From Frigoriflavimonas asaccharolytica (GTDB taxonomy: Bacteria; Bacteroidota; Bacteroidia; Flavobacteriales; Weeksellaceae), in contig NZ_JABSNO010000004.1 of the NCBI RefSeq assembly GCF_013294015.1, positions 138,183-202,182 on the forward strand: a DNA stretch of 64,000 bases, written 5' to 3'. The position numbers and the translations under genes were made by a program. This document shows, in pieces, positions 45,591-54,614 of the stretch (position 1 is the first letter of the stretch; each line of letters starts with the position of its first letter). The notes under the pieces were generated by a model, which was given only the letters and a program-made list of their open reading frames with translations, was not told the DNA's origin and searched no databases.

Positions 45591-46487
45591 ATGGAGAAAA
45601 TTCTTACCGTAAATAATCTTACGAAAAAATTTAAGAGAATTGCCGTCAACAATATTTCCTTTGATGTAGAAAAAGGTAATGTTTACGGACTTCTTGGTCC
45701 CAATGGAAGCGGGAAATCTACTACTTTTGGTATGTTGCTTTCCACCATCAACCCAACTTCTGGAAGCTGGACGTGGTTTGGAAAAGCAGGAACAAATACT
45801 ACAACTCTCAAAAATATTGGAGCTATTATAGAGCAACCCAACTTTTATCCTTACTTAAATGCGGAGAAAAATTTAAAAATTGTAGCCCAAATAAAAGGAA
45901 CAAACTACCAAAGAATAGATGAAGTTCTAGAAACTGTAGGTCTTTTGGCTCGGAAAAACGATAAATTTTCTACTTATTCGCTGGGAATGAAGCAGCGTTT
46001 GTCCATCGCTTCTGCACTTTTGAACAATCCAGAAGTATTAATACTAGACGAACCTACAAATGGTTTGGATCCAGAAGGTATCATCCAAATTCGAGAAATC
46101 ATCCAAGATATTGCGAAAAAAGGAATTACCATCATCATTGCAAGTCACCTTTTAGACGAGATAGAAAAAATTTGCAGCCACGTGATTGTGTTAAAAGAAG
46201 GAACAGCAATTTATTCTGGAACAGTAGATGGAATGACGAGTTCTAAAGGATATTTTGAACTAAAAGCCGATCAGCAAGACGAACTTTTCAAAATTTTAGA
46301 AAGCAGTCATTTATTTTCAAATGTAACGGTGAAAGGAGATTTGATTACTGCTTACATTAATGAAGATATTTCTGCTACAGATTTGAACAAAAAAATGGTG
46401 GAAAATGGTATTTATCTTTCCCTATTGGTGAAGAAAAAACAATCGCTGGAAAGTCAATTTTTAGAACTCGTAAAAAACAACGCATAA
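45591..46487 (+). CDS. ABC transporter ATP-binding protein
   Basis: 298 residues. All NBD motifs are intact: Walker A GPNGSGKST, signature YSLGMKQRLSIASALL, Walker B VLILDEPTNGLDPEG and switch His in IASHLLDEIEK. The C-terminal 80 residues are typical of bacitracin/antibiotic-type (DrrA/BcrA-like) exporters. It pairs with the permease gene that starts at its last base (TAATG overlap). The substrate cannot be inferred. The intact NBD contrasts with the degenerate one at 31603. Confidence 0.93.
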   Translation: MEKILTVNNLTKKFKRIAVNNISFDVEKGNVYGLLGPNGSGKSTTFGMLLSTINPTSGSWTWFGKAGTNTTTLKNIGAIIEQPNFYPYLNAEKNLKIVAQIKGTNYQRIDEVLETVGLLARKNDKFSTYSLGMKQRLSIASALLNNPEVLILDEPTNGLDPEGIIQIREIIQDIAKKGITIIIASHLLDEIEKICSHVIVLKEGTAIYSGTVDGMTSSKGYFELKADQQDELFKILESSHLFSNVTVKGDLITAYINEDISATDLNKKMVENGIYLSLLVKKKQSLESQFLELVKNNA

Positions 46488-47332
46488 TGATAAGATTATT
46501 AAAACTAGAACTACTTAAAAACTTGAATTATAGACCATTCAAAGTTTTTACAGCCATATACTTTATCGTTTTGGTCGCGCTACTTTTCATCGGTTTGGTA
46601 GATATTAAATTGACAGACTCTTTCACTTTAAATCTTAAAGAAGAAGGCATCTACAATTTCCCTGGAATTTGGAATTTCACAACTTATATTGTAGCAATTT
46701 TCAAAATATTTTTAGGTTTAATCATTATTTTCTCAATCACACAAGAGTTTAACAATAGAATGTTTAAACAAAACACGATTGACGGATTGAGCAGAGAAGA
46801 ATTTGTGCTTTCAAAAGTGATTACCATCGGTTTATTTTCGGCAGTTTCTACCTTGGTTGTATTTTTAATTACTTTGTTTCTAGGCTTTCAATATTCAGAA
46901 AGTACGGATTACAAATTGGTGACCGAAGAAATGTATATGATAGGAGATTATTTCTTAAAACTGTTCGCCTTCTTTAGTTTTCTCTTGTTTCTATCCGTTC
47001 TTTTGCGCAAATCTATGTTTGTATTCTTAAGTTTTTTCGGTTGGTGGATAATTGAAGGGATTCTAGGTGGAATAGAAAGTTTCATGAAAATGCGCGGAGT
47101 ACACGGAGATATATTATTAGCGACGAAAGACAAATTTTTCTTCTCACATTTGCTGCCGTTAGAAAGCATGTCGGAATTGATTCCAAATCCATTATTAAGA
47201 TTAAAAATTGCTGAAAAAATGGGAGCAGAATACACGTTTAATTATCCATTTGATAGTTTGATTGCCTGCATTGTTTGGACCATAATTTTCATCACCGGAA
47301 CTTATTTTCTATTGAAAAAAAGAGATTGGTAG
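46487..47332 (+). CDS. ABC transporter permease (ABC-2 type)
   Basis: 281 residues with about six transmembrane helices: VFTAIYFIVLVALLFIGLVD, a second near IVAIFKIFLGLIIIFSI, a third at VITIGLFSAVSTLVVFLITLF, then LFAFFSFLLFLSVLL, FVFLSFFGWWIIEGIL and the last ending in LLKKRDW. This fits the ABC-2/BcrB type, partner of the ATPase gene it overlaps by one base. A hairpin terminator follows. Confidence 0.88.
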   Translation: MIRLLKLELLKNLNYRPFKVFTAIYFIVLVALLFIGLVDIKLTDSFTLNLKEEGIYNFPGIWNFTTYIVAIFKIFLGLIIIFSITQEFNNRMFKQNTIDGLSREEFVLSKVITIGLFSAVSTLVVFLITLFLGFQYSESTDYKLVTEEMYMIGDYFLKLFAFFSFLLFLSVLLRKSMFVFLSFFGWWIIEGILGGIESFMKMRGVHGDILLATKDKFFFSHLLPLESMSELIPNPLLRLKIAEKMGAEYTFNYPFDSLIACIVWTIIFITGTYFLLKKRDW

Positions 47333-47357
47333 ATTTAGGCTTTAGATAAAAAATAAT

Positions 47358-47386
47358 AATTCGTTTCAAAATTTTTGGAACGAATT
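47358..47386 (+). terminator. Terminator after the ABC exporter operon
   Basis: A 10-bp stem AATTCGTTTC/GGAACGAATT (one G-T wobble) around AAAATTTTT, followed by a T-rich run. It lies 25 bases past the permease stop. Confidence 0.75.
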
Positions 47387-47422
47387 TTTCTTTTGTAAAT
47401 TTATCACGTTCATATTTTAAAT

Positions 47423-47953
47423 ATGAGAAATAAATATTTTTTTGTTTTGATTTTATTTATAGCTTTTTTTGAATTACATGCTCAAGAAATTAAAATTATT
47501 AGTGTAGATAAAAAAAGTGAATTTAGTTACACTTATTTAATTATTAATTGTGAAATCATAAATGATACAGATAGTGATATTATTTTACCATTACAAAATA
47601 GTGCTGAAAATAATTATTATATTCAATTGTTCAATTACACTGTTTCAACAAGAAAAAAAAATGTTTTTAAATCTCGAGAAAGTCCACCTCCACCAATTTG
47701 GGTTCCTAACTTGGTGAAATTTTCGAAAGAAAGTGTTTTAAATATCCCCAGTAAAAGTTCAACATCGTTTTCTATAGCCACGAACAAATTTCCATTTAGA
47801 AGGGTTTATAAAGATAAAAACCAAATTAAGAAAATCAGAATTATCTACTCTCCGCAAGAATTTGATAATAGAGATATTCATTTTGAAGAGGATCTACAAG
47901 ATTTACAATTTTATACCAAGGAAATAAAAAGTAAATATTTTAAATTAAAGTAA
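47423..47953 (+). CDS. Hypothetical exported protein
   Basis: 176 residues with a signal peptide (MRNKYFFVLILFIAFFELHAQ). The mature region is predicted beta-rich, with TYLIINCEIINDTDSDIILPLQ resembling an immunoglobulin-like strand pair. No family was recognised. It has a terminator on the left and a 748-base hairpin-rich intergenic region on the right, so it is an isolated transcription unit. Confidence 0.62.
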   Translation: MRNKYFFVLILFIAFFELHAQEIKIISVDKKSEFSYTYLIINCEIINDTDSDIILPLQNSAENNYYIQLFNYTVSTRKKNVFKSRESPPPPIWVPNLVKFSKESVLNIPSKSSTSFSIATNKFPFRRVYKDKNQIKKIRIIYSPQEFDNRDIHFEEDLQDLQFYTKEIKSKYFKLK

Positions 47954-48032
47954 GGATTTAAATTTTAGTTTTAAGCTTACTTAGAAAATTCATTTAGAAT
48001 TTTTTTAAAATCTAAATTTTTTGAACGAGGCC

Positions 48033-48155
48033 ACTTTGTCAAAGTTAAAATCTTTGACAAAGTTTTTTATTGAATCCACTTTATATTAAAAAATACAATT
48101 TGAATAGTAAACTTTGTCAAAGTACAATTGCAACGCTTTACAACTTTGACAAAGT
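48033..48155 (+). repeat. TTTGTCAAAG hairpin pair, unit 1
   Basis: Two hairpins share the arm ACTTTGTCAAAG/CTTTGACAAAGT: a tight one at 48033-48063 and one at 48111-48155 enclosing TACAATTGCAACGCTTTACA. The second is reproduced base for base in unit 2, 251 bases later. Confidence 0.9.
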
Positions 48156-48290
48156 AGCGGATTAAATTCAACATAAATCAATGTCTACATCAAACTTACA
48201 AAACAAGCCTATTATCTCATTTTTAGTTTTCTATTATTTCTGCAAATTTCAGTTTTAAGTTTGGTAAGAAAGTTAAGATAGTGCTGCCAA

Positions 48291-48406
48291 ACCTTGTCAA
48301 GGTTAACAAAGCTAAAATCTTTGACAAAGTTTGTTTTGAAAGCTCTTTAATTCAAGTATAAACTTTGTCAAAGTACAATTGCAACGCTTTACAACTTTGA
48401 CAAAGT
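48291..48406 (+). repeat. TTTGTCAAAG hairpin pair, unit 2
   Basis: A degenerate version of the first hairpin (ACCTTGTCAAGG to CTTTGACAAAGT, 48291-48330) and an exact 48-base copy (48359-48406) of the second hairpin of unit 1 (48108-48155). The rest of 47954-48701 holds no gene that I can support. Confidence 0.9.
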
Positions 48407-48668
48407 GACGCGTATAGTCGATTGAAGATCTAAAAAAACATTTTTAAAATTCATTTCAGTACATGACAAAAAATAAAATGTGAAAAATTAACCACAAAAG
48501 CAGATGTTTTTAGACTTAAGTAGGTAAAAAAAGTTGAAAGTAAAGTATTTTCTCACTTATTTTGACTTTTAAACTACTTTTTTAGCAGTTTCCTTTTGTT
48601 ACTTTTGTGGTTTAAAATTTTTGTCATATCCTAAAAAAATTCATTCTTAAAAACACTCAAAAATTCCC

Positions 48669-48676
48669 TAAATTTG
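48669..48676 (+). promoter_or_regulatory. Candidate -7 element for alaS
   Basis: TAAATTTG (TAnnTTTG), 25 bases before the start codon at 48702. Confidence 0.45.
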
Positions 48677-48701
48677 CAATTCCAAAAAAAGCAAAATATT
48701 T

Positions 48702-51311
48702 ATGATGACTTCTCAACAAATACGCCAACAATTTTTAGATTTTTTTCAGTCTAAACAGCATCTCATCGTTCCTTCTGCACCAATTGTGCTAAAAGATGAT
48801 CCTACTTTGATGTTTTCCAACTCTGGAATGACGCAGTTTAAAGATTATTTCCTCGGTTACCAAGAACCAAAATCTGTACGAATTGCAGATTCTCAAAAAT
48901 GCTTGCGCGTTTCTGGAAAACACAATGATTTGGATGATGTTGGAAGAGATACCTATCATCACACGATGTTTGAAATGCTGGGAAACTGGTCTTTTGGAGA
49001 TTATTTTAAAGAAGAAGCCATAGATTGGGCATGGGAATTATTGACGGAAGTGTATAAAATTCCGAAGGAAAACTTGTACGTAAGTATTTTTGAAGGAGAT
49101 GCTTCAGAAAATTTAGATAAAGATACAGAAGCGCAAAATTTTTGGAAAAAATTCGTCACCGAAGATAGAATCATCAACGGAAATAAAAAAGACAACTTCT
49201 GGGAAATGGGCGAATCTGGACCATGTGGTCCGTGTTCCGAAATTCATGTAGATTTAAGATCTGAAGAAGAAAAAGCGAAAATTTCTGGAAGAGACTTGGT
49301 AAACAACGATCATCCACAAGTTGTGGAAGTTTGGAATTTAGTTTTCATGGAATTTAATAGAAAAGCCGATGGTTCTCTAGAAAATCTACCTGCAAAACAT
49401 ATAGATACCGGAATGGGTTTTGAGCGTCTTTGCATGGCTTTGCAAGGGAAATCTTCCAATTACGACACCGATGTATTTTCGCCATTAATAGAAAAAGTAG
49501 AGCAACTTTCTGGTGTAAAATACACGGGAATTTTGGAAAATGAAAAAGATATTGCCATTCGTGTTTTGGTAGATCATATTCGTGCGGTTTCTTTTGCGAT
49601 TGCAGACGGACAATTGCCTTCTAACAATGGTGCTGGTTATGTAATACGAAGAATTTTGAGACGTGCAATTTCTTATTCTTACCGATTTTTAGATATGAAA
49701 ACGCCTTTTCTTTTTGAATTGGTTGCCGTGCTGAAAAATCAGATGGGAGATTATTTCCCTGAACTTTCTAAACAAGAAAAATTGATCACAGAAGTGATCA
49801 AAGAAGAAGAAATTTCTTTCTTGAAAACTATTGAATATGGTTTGATAAGATTGGATGCCATCATCAAAGAAACTCAAAAATCTGGAAAAAGCGTTTTACC
49901 AGGAGCAGAAGTTTTTGAATTATACGATACCTTCGGATTTCCGGCAGATTTATCTAGAATAATTGCCGAAGAAAAACAACTTTCTATAGACGAAAAAGGT
50001 TTTGAAGAGGAAATGCTGAAACAAAAAACCAGATCTAAAAAAGATTCCACTTCTAAAGTTCAAGATTGGGTAATTTTAGATGAAAAACCGCAGGAATTTG
50101 TAGGTTATGATACTTTAGAAACCGAAACGAGCATTAACAGATACAGAAAAATAGAAAATAAAGACGGAGAATTTTTTCAAATTGTTCTATCAAAATCCCC
50201 ATTTTATGCGGAAGGAGGTGGCCAAATTGGAGATCGAGGGTTTATTGAAAATATTAATGGGGAATTTGAAATTCTAGAAACTAGAAGAGAAAACAATCTT
50301 ATCGTTTCTTTAATAAAAAATTTACCAGAAGATCCAACTGCAGTTTTTTATGCAAAAGTAAATGCAGATTTACGAAAAAATACAGAAGCCAATCACTCGG
50401 TTACGCATCTTTTGCATGAGGCTTTGCGCGAAGTTTTAGGAACGCACGTAGAACAAAAAGGATCTTTTGTAGGTCCAGATTATTTGCGATTTGATTTCTC
50501 TCACTTTTCAAAAATGAGCGAAGAAGAATTGCAAACCATTGAACAAATGGTTAATAAAAAAGTGAAAGCCAATATTGCTTTACAAGAATTTAGAAATATC
50601 CCCATCAAAGAAGCCATGGAAAAAGGAGCAATGGCACTTTTTGGCGAAAAATATGGCGACAATGTTCGCATGATTCAATTTGGAGATTCCCGAGAATTGT
50701 GTGGTGGCACGCATGTGAAATCTACCGCAGAAATTGGACATTTCAAAATACTATCTGAAAGTTCTACAGCTGCCGGAATTCGTAGAATTGAGGCTATTTC
50801 TGGAGAAAAATCTCAAGAATATTTTGCTGGTTTGGAAGTTGAAATGAAAAATTTAAACCAACTTTTGAAAACGAAAGATGTAGAAAAATCTGTTCAAAAT
50901 TTAATTGCCGAAAATGCGCAATTGAAAGCTGAAGTTGAACAATTTAAAAAAGAGAAAGCGAAAGAAGAAATTCACATCTGGAAAACAGAATACATTACCA
51001 AAGAAAATTTTCAAATTTTGGTGAAGAAAACATCCATGGATGCTGCAACCGTGAAGGATTTGGTATTTCAATTGAAGAAAGAAACGCCAAAATCCATCAG
51101 CATTATTTTATCTGATGCAGACCAAAAACCAATGATTTCTGTGGGAGTTTCTGCAGATTTGGAAAGCGACTACAACGCTGGAAATTTGGTGAAAGATCTT
51201 GCCAAAGAAATACAAGGTGGTGGTGGCGGAAACGCAGGTTTCGCGACTGCCGGCGGAAAAAAACTGGAAGGTTTGGAGAATGCTTTTCAGAAGGCTTTGT
51301 CTATAATTTAA
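48702..51311 (+). CDS. alaS: Alanyl-tRNA synthetase
   Basis: 869 residues with all parts of bacterial AlaRS. The catalytic core opens with MTSQQIRQQFLDFF and SNSGMTQFKDYFLG. The editing domain has the zinc motif HSVTHLLHEAL and, later, CGGTHV. The C-Ala domain ends in GGGGGNAGFATAGGKKLEGLENA. It charges tRNA-Ala and clears mischarged Ser/Gly. Two adjacent ATGs begin the frame (48702, 48705), and either could be used. It is monocistronic. Confidence 0.97.
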   Translation: MMTSQQIRQQFLDFFQSKQHLIVPSAPIVLKDDPTLMFSNSGMTQFKDYFLGYQEPKSVRIADSQKCLRVSGKHNDLDDVGRDTYHHTMFEMLGNWSFGDYFKEEAIDWAWELLTEVYKIPKENLYVSIFEGDASENLDKDTEAQNFWKKFVTEDRIINGNKKDNFWEMGESGPCGPCSEIHVDLRSEEEKAKISGRDLVNNDHPQVVEVWNLVFMEFNRKADGSLENLPAKHIDTGMGFERLCMALQGKSSNYDTDVFSPLIEKVEQLSGVKYTGILENEKDIAIRVLVDHIRAVSFAIADGQLPSNNGAGYVIRRILRRAISYSYRFLDMKTPFLFELVAVLKNQMGDYFPELSKQEKLITEVIKEEEISFLKTIEYGLIRLDAIIKETQKSGKSVLPGAEVFELYDTFGFPADLSRIIAEEKQLSIDEKGFEEEMLKQKTRSKKDSTSKVQDWVILDEKPQEFVGYDTLETETSINRYRKIENKDGEFFQIVLSKSPFYAEGGGQIGDRGFIENINGEFEILETRRENNLIVSLIKNLPEDPTAVFYAKVNADLRKNTEANHSVTHLLHEALREVLGTHVEQKGSFVGPDYLRFDFSHFSKMSEEELQTIEQMVNKKVKANIALQEFRNIPIKEAMEKGAMALFGEKYGDNVRMIQFGDSRELCGGTHVKSTAEIGHFKILSESSTAAGIRRIEAISGEKSQEYFAGLEVEMKNLNQLLKTKDVEKSVQNLIAENAQLKAEVEQFKKEKAKEEIHIWKTEYITKENFQILVKKTSMDAATVKDLVFQLKKETPKSISIILSDADQKPMISVGVSADLESDYNAGNLVKDLAKEIQGGGGGNAGFATAGGKKLEGLENAFQKALSII

Positions 51312-51367
51312 CCACAAAGTTTTTTTCGTTAAATTTAAACTTCAATATTTTAACACATAAGTCACAT

Positions 51368-51425
51368 AAGTTTAGTGAAATAAATGCGTAAAAAAGTTTA
51401 CATAAGAAAAATCAAAGATTTTTAA
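51368..51425 (+). repeat. Flavobacterial short repeat related to the GxxExxY flanks
   Basis: CACATAAGTTTAGTG and later TACATAAGAAAAATCAAAGA-TTTTTAA share their blocks with the inverted repeats at 9532-9569 and 10028-10106. Confidence 0.5.
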
Positions 51426-51509
51426 AAAACGTCAAACGTTTGGCATTGCTTCTCACGGTAGAAATGGGGATCGAATAGATAAAAAAACTTTTTAAAATTG
51501 GAATCTTTC

Positions 51510-51590
51510 GCAGCCCGACTTGAGTGGAAATCCTTTTTGTGTAGCGCAGCGAAACAAAAAGATTGGGAACGGAAGGCGGATTAAGCTGCC
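51510..51590 (+). ncRNA. Candidate structured intergenic RNA element, copy C
   Basis: An outer stem GCAGC (51510-51514) with GCTGC (51585-51589), then GAGTGG, AATCC, an 8-bp hairpin CTTTTTGT/ACAAAAAG (51533-51561), GATTGGGAACGGAAGGCGG and the closing CTGCCC. The block order matches the minus-strand element at 1865-1923. It ends 14 bases before the microprotein gene, so a leader-regulatory role is possible. The family assignment is unproven. Confidence 0.42.
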
Positions 51591-51604
51591 CAAATAAAAC
51601 TAGC

Positions 51605-51712
51605 ATGAAAGAAGAAAAACAAACCAACTGGAAGCGGCTTTATATCGGCTTGATTGTCATCACTTTTTTGATGATGTTTGCGATGTATCTATTCCAAAAT
51701 TATTATAAATGA
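51605..51712 (+). CDS. 35-residue single-pass membrane microprotein
   Basis: ATG at 51605 to TGA at 51710-51712 encodes 35 residues: a charged start (MKEEKQTNWKRLY), one hydrophobic helix (IGLIVITFLMMFAMYLF) and a short polar tail (QNYYK). Its stop overlaps the symporter start in ATGA, the arrangement of translationally coupled subunits. Known sodium-solute symporters such as PanF and ActP are also preceded by small membrane proteins (DUF997, DUF485), though those have two helices, so this may be an analogous accessory subunit. It is too short for routine gene calling. Confidence 0.75.
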   Translation: MKEEKQTNWKRLYIGLIVITFLMMFAMYLFQNYYK

Positions 51713-53364
51713 AGCAATTAGATTGGATAGTTTTAGTTGGTGTTCTCTTATTCATCGTGGTTTATGGCGTTTATAAATCTCGACAGGTAAAAACTTCAGA
51801 TTCCTTTCTCGGCGGAAAAACCAATCCGTGGTGGATGGTTGGTTTGGGAATAATGGCGACACAAGCGAGCGCAATTACCTTTCTTTCTACGCCAGGACAA
51901 GCCTTTAACGATGGTCTTGGTTTTGTGCAATTCTATTTCGGATTGCCTATTGCAATGGTGATTTTGTGCGTTTGGGTTTTGCCTAAATTTTTCAAAATGA
52001 ATGTGCTAACTGCGTATGAATATTTAGAAAAACGATTCGGATTGTCTACCAGAATTCTCACCGCAATTTTATTTCTCATACAAAGAGGTTTGGCTGCCGG
52101 AATTACCATTTTTGCACCCGCAATTATTTTATCTACCATTTTAGGATGGAATTTGATGTGGACCAACATCGTAATTGGTGCATTGGTTACTATTTACACC
52201 TTAATTGGTGGTACCGAAGCTGTGAGCCAAACGCAGAAACAGCAGATGATTGTCATTTTTATTGGGATGTTTTTGGCGTTTTTTCTCATTATGCAAAATT
52301 TACCGCTAGATTTTAATGATGCACTTCTCTATTCTGGGCAAATGGGAAAACTCAATCCTGTGAGTTTTGAGTTTGATGTAAGCAATCGCTACAATATTTG
52401 GTCGGCGTTTTTGGGTGGTACGTTTTTATTTTTAAGTTATTTTGGGACAGATCAAAGTCAGGTGCAGCGATATTTGACGGGCAAAAGTTTGAAAGAAGCA
52501 AGATTGGGATTGCTTTTTAATGGTTTGTTCAAAATCCCGATGCAGTTTTTTATCCTGTTTATTGGGGTGATGGTTTTTGTATTTTTCCAGTTTGAAAAAA
52601 CGCCTTTAAACTTCAATCCGCTTTCTCAAAAGTTAGAAAATACGGCGGAATATAAAGATCTGAATGCCAAATTTGATAAAAATTTCGCCCAGAAAAACGA
52701 AAAAATTGCCGAGTGGAAAACCTCGCATTCAGAAAAAACGATGCAAGAGTTGAAAGATTTGCATACGGAAGAAGTTGCGATACGTGGAGATGTGAAAAAA
52801 CTCATCGACGAAAAAGCACCCGAAATAGAATCCAACGACAAAGATTACGTCTTTATCTACTACATTCTCAACTATTTGCCAACAGGAATTGTAGGGTTAT
52901 TGATAGCCGTAATTCTCTCTGCCGCAATGAGTTCTACCGCTTCAGAATTAAACGCTTTGGCAACCACCACGGTGGTAGATATTTACAAAAGAAATTTTGC
53001 GCCCAACATTTCGGAGAAAAAATACTTAAACGCTTCCCGACTTTTTACCCTAATGTGGGGAATGATTGCCATCTTTTTTGCGGTAAATGCCAGTTTGTTC
53101 GAAAACTTAATACAAGCCGTCAACATTGTTGGTTCCTTATTTTACGGTGTAATTCTCGGCGTATTTGCCATCGCTTTTCTCTTCCCAAAAATTGGTGGAA
53201 AAGCCACAATGTGGAGTATTCTAATTGTAGAACCCATCATCATCCTACTCTACTATTTAGATTTCTCTGAAAAGATAGAGCTAGAATTTTTGTGGCTCAA
53301 TCCTATTGGATGTTTGTTGATGATTGCAGTTGCGGGAATTTTGGAAAGGGTTTTGGGGAAATAA
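51709..53364 (+). CDS. Sodium:solute symporter family protein
   Basis: 551 residues with about 13 transmembrane helices. LGGKTNPWWMVGLGIMATQASAITFLSTPG is the family's first-helix sodium-site region, and FGTDQSQVQRYLTGKSLKEA is the SSS signature. An unusual hydrophilic, Lys/Glu-rich segment of roughly 85 residues (about 300-385, likely coiled coil) is inserted between two helices before the DYVFIYYILNYLP helix. Such insertions occur in Bacteroidetes members. The solute is not evident. Its start overlaps the stop of the microprotein gene. Confidence 0.93.
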   Translation: MKQLDWIVLVGVLLFIVVYGVYKSRQVKTSDSFLGGKTNPWWMVGLGIMATQASAITFLSTPGQAFNDGLGFVQFYFGLPIAMVILCVWVLPKFFKMNVLTAYEYLEKRFGLSTRILTAILFLIQRGLAAGITIFAPAIILSTILGWNLMWTNIVIGALVTIYTLIGGTEAVSQTQKQQMIVIFIGMFLAFFLIMQNLPLDFNDALLYSGQMGKLNPVSFEFDVSNRYNIWSAFLGGTFLFLSYFGTDQSQVQRYLTGKSLKEARLGLLFNGLFKIPMQFFILFIGVMVFVFFQFEKTPLNFNPLSQKLENTAEYKDLNAKFDKNFAQKNEKIAEWKTSHSEKTMQELKDLHTEEVAIRGDVKKLIDEKAPEIESNDKDYVFIYYILNYLPTGIVGLLIAVILSAAMSSTASELNALATTTVVDIYKRNFAPNISEKKYLNASRLFTLMWGMIAIFFAVNASLFENLIQAVNIVGSLFYGVILGVFAIAFLFPKIGGKATMWSILIVEPIIILLYYLDFSEKIELEFLWLNPIGCLLMIAVAGILERVLGK

Positions 53365-53474
53365 AGATGAAAAAATGGAAGTTAAAATTTGTGTCCATTA
53401 TAATTTAATTTGCTAAAAAATTCATAAAACTACTTTAATAATGATTCAATCTAATTTTATTTTCAACGAATACA

Positions 53475-54614
53475 TTAATTTAAGAATCTAACTTGTAAGT
53501 TAATTTTAAAATAACACTTATCGTTCTCTTCATAAAGCCAACCATAATAATATTTTTTAGCCGACATAGGATTTGCATTTCCAGGGTTTGCAGCATCCTC
53601 ACCAGTTCCAGGTTGTTCCAGAAAAGTGTTTTTTAATAAATAATTTCTGAAAAGATTTAGATCATAAACGTGAAAACATACTATATCCCCATCTTTCTTT
53701 ACTATTACCACACCTCCAAATGAATCATATTCGCCGTGCCACGGAGTTTTAGTGGTCATTCCCATTGCAGAATCCATTAAAAACTTTTTTAATTTATATT
53801 CATACATTTTTTGTCCTGAATCTGTACCTTGGTAAAGATTTAATGGATCTTCATTTTCTAATGTATTTGTGATATCAATTAGTGATGATTTTTTATCGCG
53901 ATATCTAAAATATAGTGCCCAAGCCATTATATCTGGCATATCTCCATCAATCATCTTCAGATTTAGTCGAAGCTGAGTAGATTGGATGCCTGCAAATGTT
54001 GTTACAAAACCTTCTTGTTCAATTCGGCGTATTCGATTGGTTATTTTTGGCGCAGTATAAGTTTCCTGATTAAACTTTGAAATTGAGTTAACATCAAATT
54101 CATTTACCTCAAAAATAAAATTTCCTTCCACGTCAGGATTGAAAAGCGTAGACTGACTGCCAAGTAAGCTCTTTATGCTAAATCCCAAATCTGCTTCTTT
54201 TGCAAGTCTGTGATCGTAAATTCTCAACTTTAAATCTGCTTTTGATTTTGCGCCAGCTTGAACTTTTGCAACCTTTAGTTCATCAAAATACTTATCTAAC
54301 AATGGCAGTTTAAAAGTTTTCCCTGCTCCTTCTTTAATGCCTTCTAATAATAAATGTGACATGTCTTTAAAATCAGTAAAGGATTTTTCAACAATCAATG
54401 TTTTTACATCATCTTCTATCTTATATACTTTAATGCTATCGTTACGTTCAAATTTTAAATCATAACCAACATCTTTCTTATATGCAGCAATTACGTCATA
54501 TACATTTTGAGGATCTATGTTTAAATCAATATCTGACTGAAACAATTTACCATCAGACATCAATTTAATTAAGGCATATAATTCACTCCACTCTCCTTTA
54601 TTACCTGTTAACAT
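53475..54614 (-). CDS. Type II restriction endonuclease, HpaII-like
   Basis: 379 residues. The opening NKGEWSELYALIKLMSDGKLF and the general plan resemble the HpaII restriction endonuclease family, which cuts CCGG. I recognise this from memory only and could not search. A PD-(D/E)XK site may lie in SKADLKLRIYD to DLGFSIKS. The gene start overlaps the end of the C5-methyltransferase gene by seven bases on the same strand, the expected partner arrangement. The recognition sequence is inferred, not shown. Confidence 0.75.
   Translation of the reverse strand: MLTGNKGEWSELYALIKLMSDGKLFQSDIDLNIDPQNVYDVIAAYKKDVGYDLKFERNDSIKVYKIEDDVKTLIVEKSFTDFKDMSHLLLEGIKEGAGKTFKLPLLDKYFDELKVAKVQAGAKSKADLKLRIYDHRLAKEADLGFSIKSLLGSQSTLFNPDVEGNFIFEVNEFDVNSISKFNQETYTAPKITNRIRRIEQEGFVTTFAGIQSTQLRLNLKMIDGDMPDIMAWALYFRYRDKKSSLIDITNTLENEDPLNLYQGTDSGQKMYEYKLKKFLMDSAMGMTTKTPWHGEYDSFGGVVIVKKDGDIVCFHVYDLNLFRNYLLKNTFLEQPGTGEDAANPGNANPMSAKKYYYGWLYEENDKCYFKINLQVRFLN

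Noticed and set aside
52713..53270. 185-codon plus-strand frame overlapping the symporter gene
   Set aside because: It runs in another frame of a clearly coding region and yields an Arg/Cys/His-rich composition typical of shadow frames.
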